This document shows positions 51,778 to 60,147 of a DNA stretch of 64,000 bases, one piece after another. The stretch is from Actinospica robiniae DSM 44927 (GTDB lineage Bacteria > Actinomycetota > Actinomycetes > Streptomycetales > Catenulisporaceae), in NCBI RefSeq assembly GCF_000504285.1, contig NZ_KI632511.1, positions 2,601,372 through 2,665,371 on the forward strand. The letters run 5' to 3'. Every line of letters begins with the position of its first letter. The first letter of the stretch is position 1. The notes beneath the pieces are model-generated. The model was not told the origin of the DNA. It worked only from the letters and a program-made list of their open reading frames with translations, and did no database searches. The position numbers were made by a program, and so were the translations under genes.

Positions 51778-53742
51778 TCAGCCGGTGGGCAGCCACACCC
51801 GCATGGCGCCGTCCTCGCGGTTGGCCCAGGCGTAGTAGGGCACTGCGGTCAGGGTCAGCCGCTCGCCGGGCTCGGCGGCCTCGGCGCGGCGGACGGGCGC
51901 GGCTTGGGCCGGGCGGTAGGGCCACCAGTCGCCGGAGCGCTTGGACCGGCGGCGCCAGCCCGAGGCCTGGACGGTGACCACTCCGCCGAGCAGTTCGGGG
52001 CGGTGTTCCTCGGTCAGCGCGGTGGAGGTGTCGAGCACGAAGCGGTCGAGGCCGCCGCCGGCGTGGTCGACCTCTTCCACGCAGTACACCAGCGGGCCGC
52101 GCTCGATCGCGACGCAGCCGCGCACGGCGTCGGCCCGGGGATCGGCCGCGGTCAGCCGGGGGCGCAGGTCGAAGGTGAGCTCGACCTCCTCGCCCGGCTG
52201 CCAGGCGCGCCGGATCCGGAGCCAGCCGTCGCCGTCCTCCGGGCGCAGATCCCGGCCGGCCACCCGCAGCACGTAGCGCGAGCACCAGTGCGGCAGCCGG
52301 AGCGCGAGCTCCCACTCCCCCTCCGGGCAGTTCTCGACGGCCAGCCGGACGGTGCCGTGCCAGGGGTAATCGGTTTCCACGCGGAGCCCGACCGGCCCCT
52401 CGGCGATCTCCGCGGAGATGCGGCCGGCCGCGTACTGGTGGATCTGCACGCCGTCGGCGTCGGCGGAGGACAGGTAGTGCGGCAGCGCCGCGAGCAGCCG
52501 CATCACGTTCGGCGGGCAGCAGGCGCAGCGGAACCACCGGGTGCGCCGGTTGGTCTTGTCCCCGCCGGGGTCGGTGTAGCCGTCGCGCACCTGCAGAGGG
52601 TTGACATACAGCCACCGGGTGCCGTCCAGCGACACTCCGGCGAGCAGGGCGTTGAACAGCGTGCGCTCGGCCAGGTCGGCGTAGCGGGCGCGGCCGGTGA
52701 GCAGGGACAGCCGCCAGTTCCAGTGCACCGAGGCCACGGCCGCGCAGGTCTCGCAGTACGCCTGCTCGGTGGGCAGCTCGTACGGGTCGCCGAAGGACTC
52801 CCCCTCGTGGCGGGCGCCGAGCCCGCCGGTCAGGTGGGTCTTGGCGCCCGCCATCGCCGTCCACATGCGTTCGACCGCTGATATCAGGGCGCTCTCCCCG
52901 GTCTCGGTGGCCACGTCGGTGGCCCCGGCCAGCAGGTAGAGCTGGCGCACCGCGTGGCCCTCGACGGTCTCGGCCTGGCGCAGAGGGACGCGGTCCTGGA
53001 AGTAGGCGCCGCCGCCGAGCAGGCCGTGGCCTCGGCGGTCGACGAGGTGGCCGGACAGGGCGAGGTAGCGTGCCTCGCCGGTCTCCCGGTAGAGCTCGAC
53101 CAGCGCGGTCTCGATCTCCGGGTGCCCCTCGACGCCGTCGATCCCGCCGGGCGCGCCCGGCCCGAAGACCAGCTCGAGCAGGTCCGCGAACCGCCGGCCG
53201 GCGTCGAACAGGACCGTGCGGCCGGTGGCCCGGCGGTGCGCGATCCCGGCCTGGATCAGGTGGCCGGCGCAGTAAAGCTCGTGACCCCAGGTCAGGTCGG
53301 TCCACCGGCCCTCGCCCCGGCCCAGCTGCACCCACGTGTTGAGGTAGCCGTCGTCCTGCTGCGCCGCCGCGATCAGGGCACTGATGCGTTCGACGTCGTC
53401 GGCCAGCCGCCGGGCGCTCGGTCCGCCCTCGCCGGGACCGATCTCGGCCAGACGCCAGCAGGCGGCCTCGAGCCACTTGTAGACGTCGGAGTCGACGAAG
53501 GGGTAACGGCCGCGGAACTCGCCGGACTCGGTGCCCGCGGCCACCCGCAGATTGTGCAGGTTTCCGGCCGACTCGAGCAGGCCGGGGCCCTGCGGGATGC
53601 TCGCCTCCGCGATCACCGAGCGCCGCCGGCCCCAGAACCCGCCGGTCACCGCGGCCGCGGCCGGCCGCAGCCGGGTGTGCGCGGCCTCGGTGAGCCGGAC
53701 GGGTCCGAGCGCCGTGCCGACGCGAACCGGTGGAACGATCAT
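51778..53742 (-). CDS. Beta-L-arabinofuranosidase (GH127/DUF1680 family)
   Basis: The 654-residue protein shows the GH127 pattern: starts MIVPPVRVGTALGPVRLTEA, ESAGNLHNLRVAAG, FVDSDVYKWLEAACW, GEGRWTDLTWGHELYCAGHL, then the zinc-site residues in QAYCETCAAVASVHWNWRLS and FRCACCPPNVMRLLA. From known structures the three cysteines and a glutamate bind Zn and provide the nucleophile. It should release arabinose from beta-L-arabinofuranosides of plant cell wall proteins or pectin. It has no signal, so it likely acts inside on imported oligosaccharides. It is the first gene of the transport operon. Confidence 0.93.
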   Translation of the reverse strand: MIVPPVRVGTALGPVRLTEAAHTRLRPAAAAVTGGFWGRRRSVIAEASIPQGPGLLESAGNLHNLRVAAGTESGEFRGRYPFVDSDVYKWLEAACWRLAEIGPGEGGPSARRLADDVERISALIAAAQQDDGYLNTWVQLGRGEGRWTDLTWGHELYCAGHLIQAGIAHRRATGRTVLFDAGRRFADLLELVFGPGAPGGIDGVEGHPEIETALVELYRETGEARYLALSGHLVDRRGHGLLGGGAYFQDRVPLRQAETVEGHAVRQLYLLAGATDVATETGESALISAVERMWTAMAGAKTHLTGGLGARHEGESFGDPYELPTEQAYCETCAAVASVHWNWRLSLLTGRARYADLAERTLFNALLAGVSLDGTRWLYVNPLQVRDGYTDPGGDKTNRRTRWFRCACCPPNVMRLLAALPHYLSSADADGVQIHQYAAGRISAEIAEGPVGLRVETDYPWHGTVRLAVENCPEGEWELALRLPHWCSRYVLRVAGRDLRPEDGDGWLRIRRAWQPGEEVELTFDLRPRLTAADPRADAVRGCVAIERGPLVYCVEEVDHAGGGLDRFVLDTSTALTEEHRPELLGGVVTVQASGWRRRSKRSGDWWPYRPAQAAPVRRAEAAEPGERLTLTAVPYYAWANREDGAMRVWLPTG

Positions 53743-53777
53743 GCGCCCTCCTTGTGGGAAAACCTTTGCGCAGTAGG

Positions 53778-53806
53778 AAACTAAGACCTATCTGAGAGAG
53801 CGTCAA
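53778..53806 (-). promoter_or_regulatory. Sigma-70-like promoter of the arabinofuranoside operon
   Basis: On the minus strand TTGACG (53806-53801) is followed by a 17-bp spacer and TAGTTT (53783-53778), about 35 bp ahead of the GH127 start. It fits well to housekeeping sigma sites. It lies between divergent GH127 and LacI genes, where LacI would act. Confidence 0.6.
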
Positions 53807-53883
53807 CACTCTGTTTCTTTGATCTACGTAGGCTCTGATCTCGTCAAACCTGGATCATCAGCGCACTGGAACGGGAGAAACAG

Positions 53884-54939
53884 GTGGGATATGGTTTGCC
53901 TGTGGCAGATCCAGCAGCCAAGCCGCCCGCCCGGGCCACGTTGAGCGACGTGGCGGCGATGGCCGGGGTGACCCCGGGCACCGCCTCGCGCGCGCTCAAC
54001 AACCGCGGCCGGCTGCGCCCGGAGACCCGGCAGCGGGTGCTGGCGGCGGCCGAGCGGCTCGACTTCCACCCCAACGCGCTCGCCCAGTCTCTGCTGACCG
54101 GCCGGACCAGGACGGTCGGGCTGATCACCACCGACAGCATCGGCCGGTTCAGCATCCCGGTGCTGCTCGGCGCGGAGGACGCGCTCGGCGCCGGCCAGAT
54201 CTCGGTGCTGCTGTGCGACTCGCGCGGGGACGCCATCCGGGAGCGGCACTACCTGCGCACCCTCGCGGCCCGCGGGGTGGACGGCATCATCGTGGCCGGG
54301 CGCCGGGTCGACCCCCGCCCGCCGCTGCCGGACCTGCTCGGCATCCCGGCCGTCTACGCGCTCGGCCCCTCCACCGATCCGGCCGACGCCTCGGTGATCT
54401 CCGACGACGAGCACGGCGTCCGCCTGGCCATCGGGCATCTGCTCACCACCGGCCGGATCCGGATCGCGCACGTCAGCGGCCCGGAGCACCACGCGGCCGC
54501 CTCCCGGCGGGCCGCGTTCACCGCGGCCGCGCTGGCCGAGCACGGCCTCGAACCCGCCTCCGGCCGGGCGCACCACGGGGAGTGGAGCGAGGCCTGGGGC
54601 CGCTCCGCCGCCGGCATCGTGCTGCGCGCGGACCCGGAGTGCGACGCGTTCTTCTGCGGCAACGACCAGATAGCCCGCGGTGTCGCGGATTGCCTGCGGG
54701 AGAACGGTATCCGGGTGCCGCAGGATATAGCAGTGGTCGGATATGACAACTGGGATGTCATGGCCATGTCCTCGCGCCCGCCGCTGACCACCGTGGACAC
54801 GAACCTGCTGGAAGTGGGCCGGACCGCGGCCCTGCATCTGATGGACGCGATCGACGGCCGCGAGCACCAGGGCATTGAGTCAGTACCCTGTCGGCTGGTG
54901 GTACGCGACTCCAGCGGCCCTCCTGAGCCGCGCGAGTGA
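53884..54939 (+). CDS. LacI family transcriptional regulator
   Basis: The 351-residue protein has the LacI helix-turn-helix and hinge in ATLSDVAAMAGVTPGTASRA, LNNRGRLRPETRQRVLAAAE, RLDFHPNALAQSLLTGRT and a periplasmic-binding-like C-terminal effector domain ending VVGYDNWDVMAMSSRPPLTT and VDTNLLEVGRTAALHLM. It likely represses the divergent GH127/ABC operon until an arabinose- or galactose-related inducer binds. The start GTG at 53884 is one of two options (53902 is also GTG). Confidence 0.92.
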   Translation: MGYGLPVADPAAKPPARATLSDVAAMAGVTPGTASRALNNRGRLRPETRQRVLAAAERLDFHPNALAQSLLTGRTRTVGLITTDSIGRFSIPVLLGAEDALGAGQISVLLCDSRGDAIRERHYLRTLAARGVDGIIVAGRRVDPRPPLPDLLGIPAVYALGPSTDPADASVISDDEHGVRLAIGHLLTTGRIRIAHVSGPEHHAAASRRAAFTAAALAEHGLEPASGRAHHGEWSEAWGRSAAGIVLRADPECDAFFCGNDQIARGVADCLRENGIRVPQDIAVVGYDNWDVMAMSSRPPLTTVDTNLLEVGRTAALHLMDAIDGREHQGIESVPCRLVVRDSSGPPEPRE

Positions 54940-55120
54940 CGTGGGCCCAGGCGTTCGGGGGTACGGCGTAGAGCGATTTGATGATCTGCTGGGCGCTCGC
55001 GGGGTGTGGGATGGTTTGTCGGGTTGGTCTGGTCGTGAGGGTGGGGGGCGGCCGCTTCGCGTCGCCTGGTTCGTCTGACCACCCGCCCACCCGTTGCGTT
55101 GGCGGGGCGGGCTGCGGTTG
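54940..55120. other. Gene-free stretch downstream of LacI
   Basis: No gene is supported. It is GC-rich, with a G-rich plus strand, and one minus-strand frame shows SAQQIIKSLYAVPPNAWAH, reminiscent of a transposase fragment, but too short to assign. It borders the left copy of the repeat described below. Confidence 0.4.
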
Positions 55121-55389
55121 CAAGATTTCGCCTCCGGCTGGGGCCTTCCCTCGGAGAGTGCCGGGGTCGCGTGGGAGCTGGCGTTGGTGGGGCGGGCTGG
55201 GTTCGGGGTGGTCAGGTGCCGGGGGTGGGTTCTCTCTCCTCGGTCGGGCCCCGGAGGCAATCAGGAACCTGCCGGGAGGTCAAGCGGCGGTGATTCGTGC
55301 TCATGGTCGATTTTGCATCGCGCCGCTTGACCTCCCGGCAGAACCCTGATCGGGCTTCGCCTGCCCGACCGAGGAGAGAGCACGCCCCC

Positions 55390-56831
55390 CAATGCCGTTC
55401 GTTTCATGTGCTCAATAGTGGGAGGAGTGTGGGTGTTGGGGGCTGTCTGAGGGTGGTGACGGGGCGGCCGGTGGCGGTTCTGGGTCGGCCGTCATAGCGG
55501 TGGGATGAGCGTTTGACGGTGCGTTCGGCGGTGCGTCCGGGTACGGGTCTGTGTGCGTAGCGGCGCAGGTCGTCTGCTATATCAAGGGTTTTAGTGACTG
55601 CTCGGGCCAGGGTGTGTGCCGCTTGGCGGATGACCGAGCGGCGCACCTCTTTCAAGACCTTGGTGAAGGAGATCTCGTCCGGGTCGCGCCCGCGCTCGTC
55701 GGCCAGCAGGCCGTTGAGACGGGTCAGCGCGTGGTTGACGGTCAGGTGCGCCCAGATCTCCTGGAGCACCAGTTCGGGGCTGCCGGAGCGCAGCACGAAC
55801 GCGTGGCCTTGCTGGTAGGTCTTGAGCGAGCGGTTGCTGCCCTCTGATTCCCAGCGCTCGGCGTAGAGCGCGGCCAGTTCGGCGGCCGGGGCTTCGCCCG
55901 GATCGAGCAGGTTCGTCAGCAGCCTGACGCGTTCCCCGCCGCGCACGGTGTACTCGATCACCCGGACCCATACCGGCTGGCCGCGTCCGCGCACGCTCTG
56001 CTCCCACAGCGCGGCCAGGTAGCTGCCGTCGGCGAGCACGCGGACGTCGGCGCGGGCGATCCGGGTGGATCCGCGCATGAGCACCGCGGTGCCCTGCTCG
56101 TTGAACCGTCTGATCAGCTCCCGGCCGGGAAACCCCCGGTCCATGATCACGATCATCTCGGGGCCGGTCGCGGCGACCACGCCCTTGATCAGATCGCGTT
56201 CCCCGGTCGCGTACGGGCCGATCGCCGCCTCGCGCACCGCACGCGTCCCGGTCTCCACCAGCGTCACCACCCGCGCCTGCGGATAGCCGCCCGACTCGAT
56301 CCGCCCACCCACCCGGGTAGACGGACCGCCGAAAAACCCCCGGTTCCCCGCGCTTTCGGGCACATCGAGCACGAACCCGTCGATCGCGCACACCAGCCGC
56401 CCACGCCACCGCGCCCCGGCCGTCCGCTCGCCCGCGACCTGCCCGGCCACCAGGTGAAAGAGCTCTTCCATCACTCCCGCGCCCAGGCGCACACGCGCCG
56501 CGTGGATCGAGGACTTCGCCGGCACGTCCCCGGCCAACTCCTCGATCGCGCCCACCAGGTTGTCCATCACGTCCTCGTACGAGTCCTGCGCAAACAACGC
56601 CAAGGCCAGCGCGTAATAGACCATGAACTCCAACGGCAAAGCATTGGGAACCAGATCCGGCCGCGCACGAGCCTGCACCGCCTGCCGCACCAACCCCGGA
56701 GCAACCCACCGCGTCAACACGCCTAGATTGACCCGATCCGTCCTACCAGCCCAAGGATGCTTCACACCCCCTCCAACGAGCCACCACACCGAACGATACG
56801 AAAAACAGACCAACTGAAACGAACGGCATTG
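55390..56831 (-). mobile_element. IS4-family insertion sequence, about 1.44 kb
   Basis: Ends are 17-bp perfect inverted repeats, CAATGCCGTTCGTTTCA at 55390-55406 and its complement at 56815-56831, enclosing one transposase gene. Flanks (ACGCCCCC and ACCCACCCC) are similar but not identical, so a target duplication is uncertain. The homologous site is uninterrupted in the right repeat copy, which marks the insertion point independently. Confidence 0.88.
55404..56765 (-). CDS. IS4-family DDE transposase
   Basis: The 453-residue protein has an N-terminal IS4 domain (LGVLTRWVAPGLVRQAVQAR), then the catalytic region: first Asp in RLVCAIDGFVLDVPESAG, second in EMIVIMDRGFPGRELIRRFN, and the Glu within YAERWESEGSNRSLKTYQQG. 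The start GTG at 56765 follows TTGGAGGGGGT; the reading frame extends beyond the IS end upstream but that part is not transposase. Its stop codon lies inside the left inverted repeat. The gene appears intact. Confidence 0.9.
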   Translation of the reverse strand: MKHPWAGRTDRVNLGVLTRWVAPGLVRQAVQARARPDLVPNALPLEFMVYYALALALFAQDSYEDVMDNLVGAIEELAGDVPAKSSIHAARVRLGAGVMEELFHLVAGQVAGERTAGARWRGRLVCAIDGFVLDVPESAGNRGFFGGPSTRVGGRIESGGYPQARVVTLVETGTRAVREAAIGPYATGERDLIKGVVAATGPEMIVIMDRGFPGRELIRRFNEQGTAVLMRGSTRIARADVRVLADGSYLAALWEQSVRGRGQPVWVRVIEYTVRGGERVRLLTNLLDPGEAPAAELAALYAERWESEGSNRSLKTYQQGHAFVLRSGSPELVLQEIWAHLTVNHALTRLNGLLADERGRDPDEISFTKVLKEVRRSVIRQAAHTLARAVTKTLDIADDLRRYAHRPVPGRTAERTVKRSSHRYDGRPRTATGRPVTTLRQPPTPTLLPLLST

Positions 56832-56905
56832 ACCCACCCCCTGAGGGACGGGTGCGAGCTGCACTCGGGCCGAGACCCGTCCCGTGGCCCGGCCACGCCC
56901 GACCC

Positions 56906-57185
56906 GGAAGGATTCTGCATCACCATGATCCGAACAGCCCGACCCTTGATCCATGCGAGAGGGTCGGTGCTCCGGTCGCGCTTGCTGCTGAATCCTGCAT
57001 CGCCTTGGTGCGATCGACCCCGATCCCAGACTTCGCGGCAGAATCCTGCAAGCCGGCCCGCGTTCGGCGCGGAAGAATCCTGCATCGCCCTGATCCGAGC
57101 ATCCCGATCCCCGACCCGTGTGAAGGCGTCGGAGCTCGGGCCCCTGGCCCTGCCGCACGCCGAGGGGAATTCCTGCACCGCTTTC
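56906..57185 (+). repeat. Degenerate GAATCCTGCATCGCC repeats
   Basis: At least five variants of GAAGAATCCTGCATCGCC are seen near 56908, 56993, 57047, 57080 and 57168 on the plus strand, often followed by TGATCCGA or similar, and one in the opposite orientation near 57399. The spacing is irregular (about 30-90 bp). The open frames across this area are repeats of the same peptide and not real genes. It is part of the repeat island and may be a decayed repeat array. Confidence 0.6.
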
Positions 57186-57399
57186 AGCCATACCCCCGAC
57201 GCCATCTGCCCAGCCACCCCGTCCACCCCCCCTTCCGCCACAAGTCCCGAAAACCTTCGTACGCTTCCATGCTAGACGCCACCACCGACAAAAGCCGCGC
57301 ATCCGTCTATTGCCAGAAAAGTCAAAATACCGGAGATTTCCGGGCACTCGAGCGCGCTCCCCGGCGTTGAAGAAGTAGGGAGAAAGAGCAGCTCAGAAC

Positions 57400-57757
57400 G
57401 GTGATGCAGGATTCTTCCGCATCGGGCGCGGCCGGGCCACCGGACAGGACCCGGGCCCGAGCGCAGCTCACACCACTCCCCCAGGGGGTGGGCTCTCTCC
57501 TCGGTCGGGCAGGCGAAGCCCGATCAGGGTTCTGCCGGGAGGTCAAGCGGCGCGATGCAGAATCAAGCACCAGCCACAGCCACCGCCGCTTGACCTCCCG
57601 GCAGGTTCCTGATTGCCTCCGGGGACAGACCGAGGAGAGAGCACACACCCGCAACCCCACCACCCCCAACCACAGCCCGCCCCACCAACGACAGCACCCA
57701 CGCGACCCCGGCACCCTCTCCGAGGGAAGGGCCTGCCAGCGGCATTTTTTGATCTTG
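57400..57757 (-). repeat. Right, uninterrupted copy of the ~360-bp repeat (inverted)
   Basis: This copy runs in opposite orientation to the left one. Its palindromic unit at 57493-57641 is also exactly 149 bp, with inner arms 57532-57551 and 57585-57604 and a 33-nt loop at 57552-57584. The inner 20-bp arms are identical to those of the left copy, while the loop and the outer flanks have drifted, which suggests the arms are kept by selection or gene conversion. Confidence 0.85.
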
Positions 57758-57806
57758 AAACCCCAGCTGCCCCGACGATCAACCCGACCCAATCACGGTA
57801 ACGCCG

Positions 57807-58310
57807 TTACTGGCGGGCCCGGCGCACCCCGGCCGACGCGTCGTCCGGCTCGGCCAGATGGCCCGCCACCAGCGCGCCGAGCGCCTCGATGAGCGCCGCG
57901 CGGGCCGGTTCGGGCAGCGAACCGAGCGCGTCGCCGTGGACGCGGTCGACGATCGCCTGGCTCTTGGCCGCCACCGCGGCGCCCTGCGGCGTCACGACGA
58001 TGATGCGGGCTCGGCGGTCGGTCGGCGAGGGGCGGCGCTCGGCCAACCCGGCCTTCTCCAGCGCGTCGACGGTGACCACCATCGTCGTCTTGTCCATGTC
58101 GCCGAGCTCGGCGATCTGCGCCTGCGTGCGCTCCTCCTCCAACGCCTTGACCAGCACACAGTGCATGCGCGCGGTCATGCCGATCTCGGCCAGCGCCGCG
58201 CTCATCCGGGTGCGCAGGACGTGGCCGGCGTGGTCGAGCAGGAAGGACAGGTCGGGCACGCCCCTGGTAGGGGCGGCACCCGCCGACCGGGTCGGCGCGA
58301 GGGAGGTCAT
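57807..58310 (-). CDS. MarR family transcriptional regulator
   Basis: The 167-residue protein shows a winged helix: LDHAGHVLRTRMSAALAEIG, AQIAELGDMDKTTMVVTVDA then LEKAGLAERRPSPTDRRARI. It is divergent from an MFS efflux gene, 121 bp away, and presumably represses it until a toxic compound binds. The region between contains three direct repeats. Confidence 0.9.
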   Translation of the reverse strand: MTSLAPTRSAGAAPTRGVPDLSFLLDHAGHVLRTRMSAALAEIGMTARMHCVLVKALEEERTQAQIAELGDMDKTTMVVTVDALEKAGLAERRPSPTDRRARIIVVTPQGAAVAAKSQAIVDRVHGDALGSLPEPARAALIEALGALVAGHLAEPDDASAGVRRARQ

Positions 58311-58349
58311 GAGCCCATTCTACCGCAGCGGACGCTCTGAAGCGGATCT

Positions 58350-58389
58350 TCTACTTAAGGATCGTCTACTACAGAACTATCTGCTACAG
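58350..58389. promoter_or_regulatory. Three 10-bp direct repeats at 15-bp spacing between marR and mfs genes
   Basis: TCTACTTAAG (58350), TCTACTACAG (58365) and TCTGCTACAG (58380) recur at exactly 15-bp intervals, consensus TCTRCTWMAG. This AT-rich iterated pattern is in the divergent promoter region, where a MarR or other regulator could bind cooperatively. MarR sites are usually palindromic, so this is unusual. Confidence 0.5.
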
Positions 58390-58431
58390 TCGGAAGTACC
58401 GCAGGCCCCGCCTACAGAGAGCCGGAATCCG

Positions 58432-59892
58432 ATGTCCGCACAGACCCGAAGCGCCGACCGCGCCCCTGCCGCCTCCGCTCCGCCCGCCGAGAGTTCCGGC
58501 TTCGACCGTCGCGGCGCCCTGGCGCTCGCCGCCGTCTCCACCGGCGCGCTGATGACCATCCTCGACGGCAGCATCGTCACCGTCGCGCTGCCTTCCATCC
58601 AGAGCGACCTGGGCTTCTCCGCGGCCGGAGTCAGCTGGGTGATGAACAGCTACCTGCTCGCCTTCGGCGGCCTGCTGCTGCTCGCCGGCCGGCTCGGCGA
58701 CCTGATCGGGCGCAAGCGGATGTTCCTCGGCGGCACCGTCCTGTTCGTCGCCGCCTCCATGCTGGCCGGGGCGGCCACCTCGCCCGCGCTGCTGGTGGCC
58801 GCGCGGTTCCTGCAGGGCGTCGGCAGCGCCGCGGCGGCGGCGGTGAGCCTCGGCATCCTGGTGACGCTGTTCACCGAGCCGGGCCGGCGCGGCAAGGCCC
58901 TCGGCGTCTACTCGTTCACCGGCGCGGCCGGCGCGTCGCTCGGCCAGGTCCTCGGCGGCGTGCTGACCGAGACCCTGAGCTGGCACTGGATCTTCTTCAT
59001 CAACCTGCCGATAGGCCTGGCCACGCTGGCCATGGCCGCCCGCGCGGTGCCCGCCGACCGCGGCCTCGGCGTGAAGGCGGGCGCGGACACGTCCGGAGCC
59101 CTGCTGATCATCGCCGGGCTCATGCTCGGCATCTACGCGGTGGTCGGCGCCGCGCAGTACGGCTGGGCCTCGACCCGCACGCTGGGCCTCAGCGCGCTGG
59201 CCGCGGCGCTGGCCGCCGGATTCCTGGTCCGGCAGGCCTTCGCGGCCACGCCGCTGATGCCGTTGCGCATCCTGCGCTCGCGCAGCCTGGTGGGCGCGAA
59301 CCTGGTGCAGATCCTGATGATCTCGGCCATGTTCGCCTTCCAGATCGTGGTCTCCCTGGCCATGCAGCACGTGCTGGGATACGGCGCGGCGGCCACCGGA
59401 CTGGCCATGCTGCCGGCCGCGCTCTCCATCGGCGCCGCCGCGCTGCTGGTCTCGGCCCGGCTGATCGGCCGGTTCGGCGCCCGGCGGGTCCTGATCAGCG
59501 GCCTGATCATGTTGGCCGCCGCGCTCTCGCTGCTGCCGCGGCTCTCGACGCACGCCGGCTACGCCGCCGATCTGCTCCCGACCATGCTGCTGATCTCGGG
59601 CGGGGGCCTGGCGATGCCCGCCGCGGCGAGCCTGGCCATGTCGGGCGCGCGGGAGCAGGACGCCGGTCTCGTCTCAGGGATCTACAACACCACGCAGCAG
59701 CTCGGCTCGGCGGCCGGCGCCGCCGTCCTGACCACCCTCTCCGCCGCGCGGAGCAGCACCCTGCTGGGCCGCGGCGAGAGCTCCGCGGACGCGCTGATGG
59801 GCGGCTACCACCTCGCCTTCGGCGTCGGCGCGGGGCTGCTGGCGGCGGCGATCGTGGTGGCGCTGACCGTGCTGCGGCCGGACCGCGGTTAA
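58432..59892 (+). CDS. MFS transporter, DHA2 (EmrB/QacA) family, 14 helices
   Basis: The 486-residue protein has the DHA2 motifs: TILDGSIVTVALPSIQSDLG in helix 1 (motif D1), LLLLAGRLGDLIGRKRMFLG (motif A), and FTGAAGASLGQVLGGVLTET (motif C). Such pumps export drugs or natural products by proton antiport. The start ATG at 58432 is typical, and the upstream open frame is not coding. It is divergent from and likely regulated by MarR. Confidence 0.9.
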   Translation: MSAQTRSADRAPAASAPPAESSGFDRRGALALAAVSTGALMTILDGSIVTVALPSIQSDLGFSAAGVSWVMNSYLLAFGGLLLLAGRLGDLIGRKRMFLGGTVLFVAASMLAGAATSPALLVAARFLQGVGSAAAAAVSLGILVTLFTEPGRRGKALGVYSFTGAAGASLGQVLGGVLTETLSWHWIFFINLPIGLATLAMAARAVPADRGLGVKAGADTSGALLIIAGLMLGIYAVVGAAQYGWASTRTLGLSALAAALAAGFLVRQAFAATPLMPLRILRSRSLVGANLVQILMISAMFAFQIVVSLAMQHVLGYGAAATGLAMLPAALSIGAAALLVSARLIGRFGARRVLISGLIMLAAALSLLPRLSTHAGYAADLLPTMLLISGGGLAMPAAASLAMSGAREQDAGLVSGIYNTTQQLGSAAGAAVLTTLSAARSSTLLGRGESSADALMGGYHLAFGVGAGLLAAAIVVALTVLRPDRG

Positions 59893-59896
59893 GCCA

Positions 59897-59926
59897 GAAA
59901 CTTTCGATCGAAGTTCGAAACATTCG
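59897..59926. promoter_or_regulatory. CGAA-N-TTCG boxes upstream of the xylanase gene
   Basis: GAAACTTTCGATCGAAGTTC and overlapping CGAAGTTCG, then CGAAACATTCG, lie 220-250 bp ahead of the GH11 start. From memory, streptomycete LacI-type xylan regulators such as BxlR bind CGAA-N-TTCG. The boxes support control of the xylanase by a LacI-family protein encoded elsewhere. Confidence 0.55.
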
Positions 59927-60147
59927 AGCCGAATCTCGGTAGTAATCAGGGCCGCTGCAGCTTTCACTCGGCAGAATTCGAATGTTCCTGATCACGGCAC
60001 CCTATCTGAACAGCGAAGAATCTGACAGAGCCGCCAGCAAAGATCGAATAGTTTCGAAGAAATCTCCGGAAGTTGTTGCGGTCCGGTTCGGCCAAGACCA
60101 TACTTCGGGATCGACCCAGTCCCCTTCGACGAAGAAGGAGCACCCAC

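Larger units (their letters stand above)
55121..56925 (+). repeat. Left copy of a ~360-bp repeat, interrupted by an IS element
   Basis: Positions 55121-55389 and 56832-56925 match, as reverse complement, 57757 down to 57400. The left copy is split by the IS at 55390-56831. Its core is a 149-bp palindromic unit (55232-55380): terminal arms CTCTCTCCTCGGTC / GACCGAGGAGAGAG, and inner 20-bp arms CTGCCGGGAGGTCAAGCGGC (55269-55288) and its complement (55322-55341) around a 33-nt loop. Confidence 0.85.

Noticed and set aside
55380-56840. Exact target-site duplication of the IS
   Set aside because: Flanks are alike (C-rich) but not identical, so a duplication of defined length cannot be claimed.
56862-57262. 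CRISPR array
   Set aside because: Repeats are degenerate and unevenly spaced, spacers are not uniform, and no cas gene is present.
55404-57347. A single 647-residue transposase
   Set aside because: The frame crosses the right IS end and the repeat; transposase homology begins only at about 56765, with a GTG and ribosome site there.
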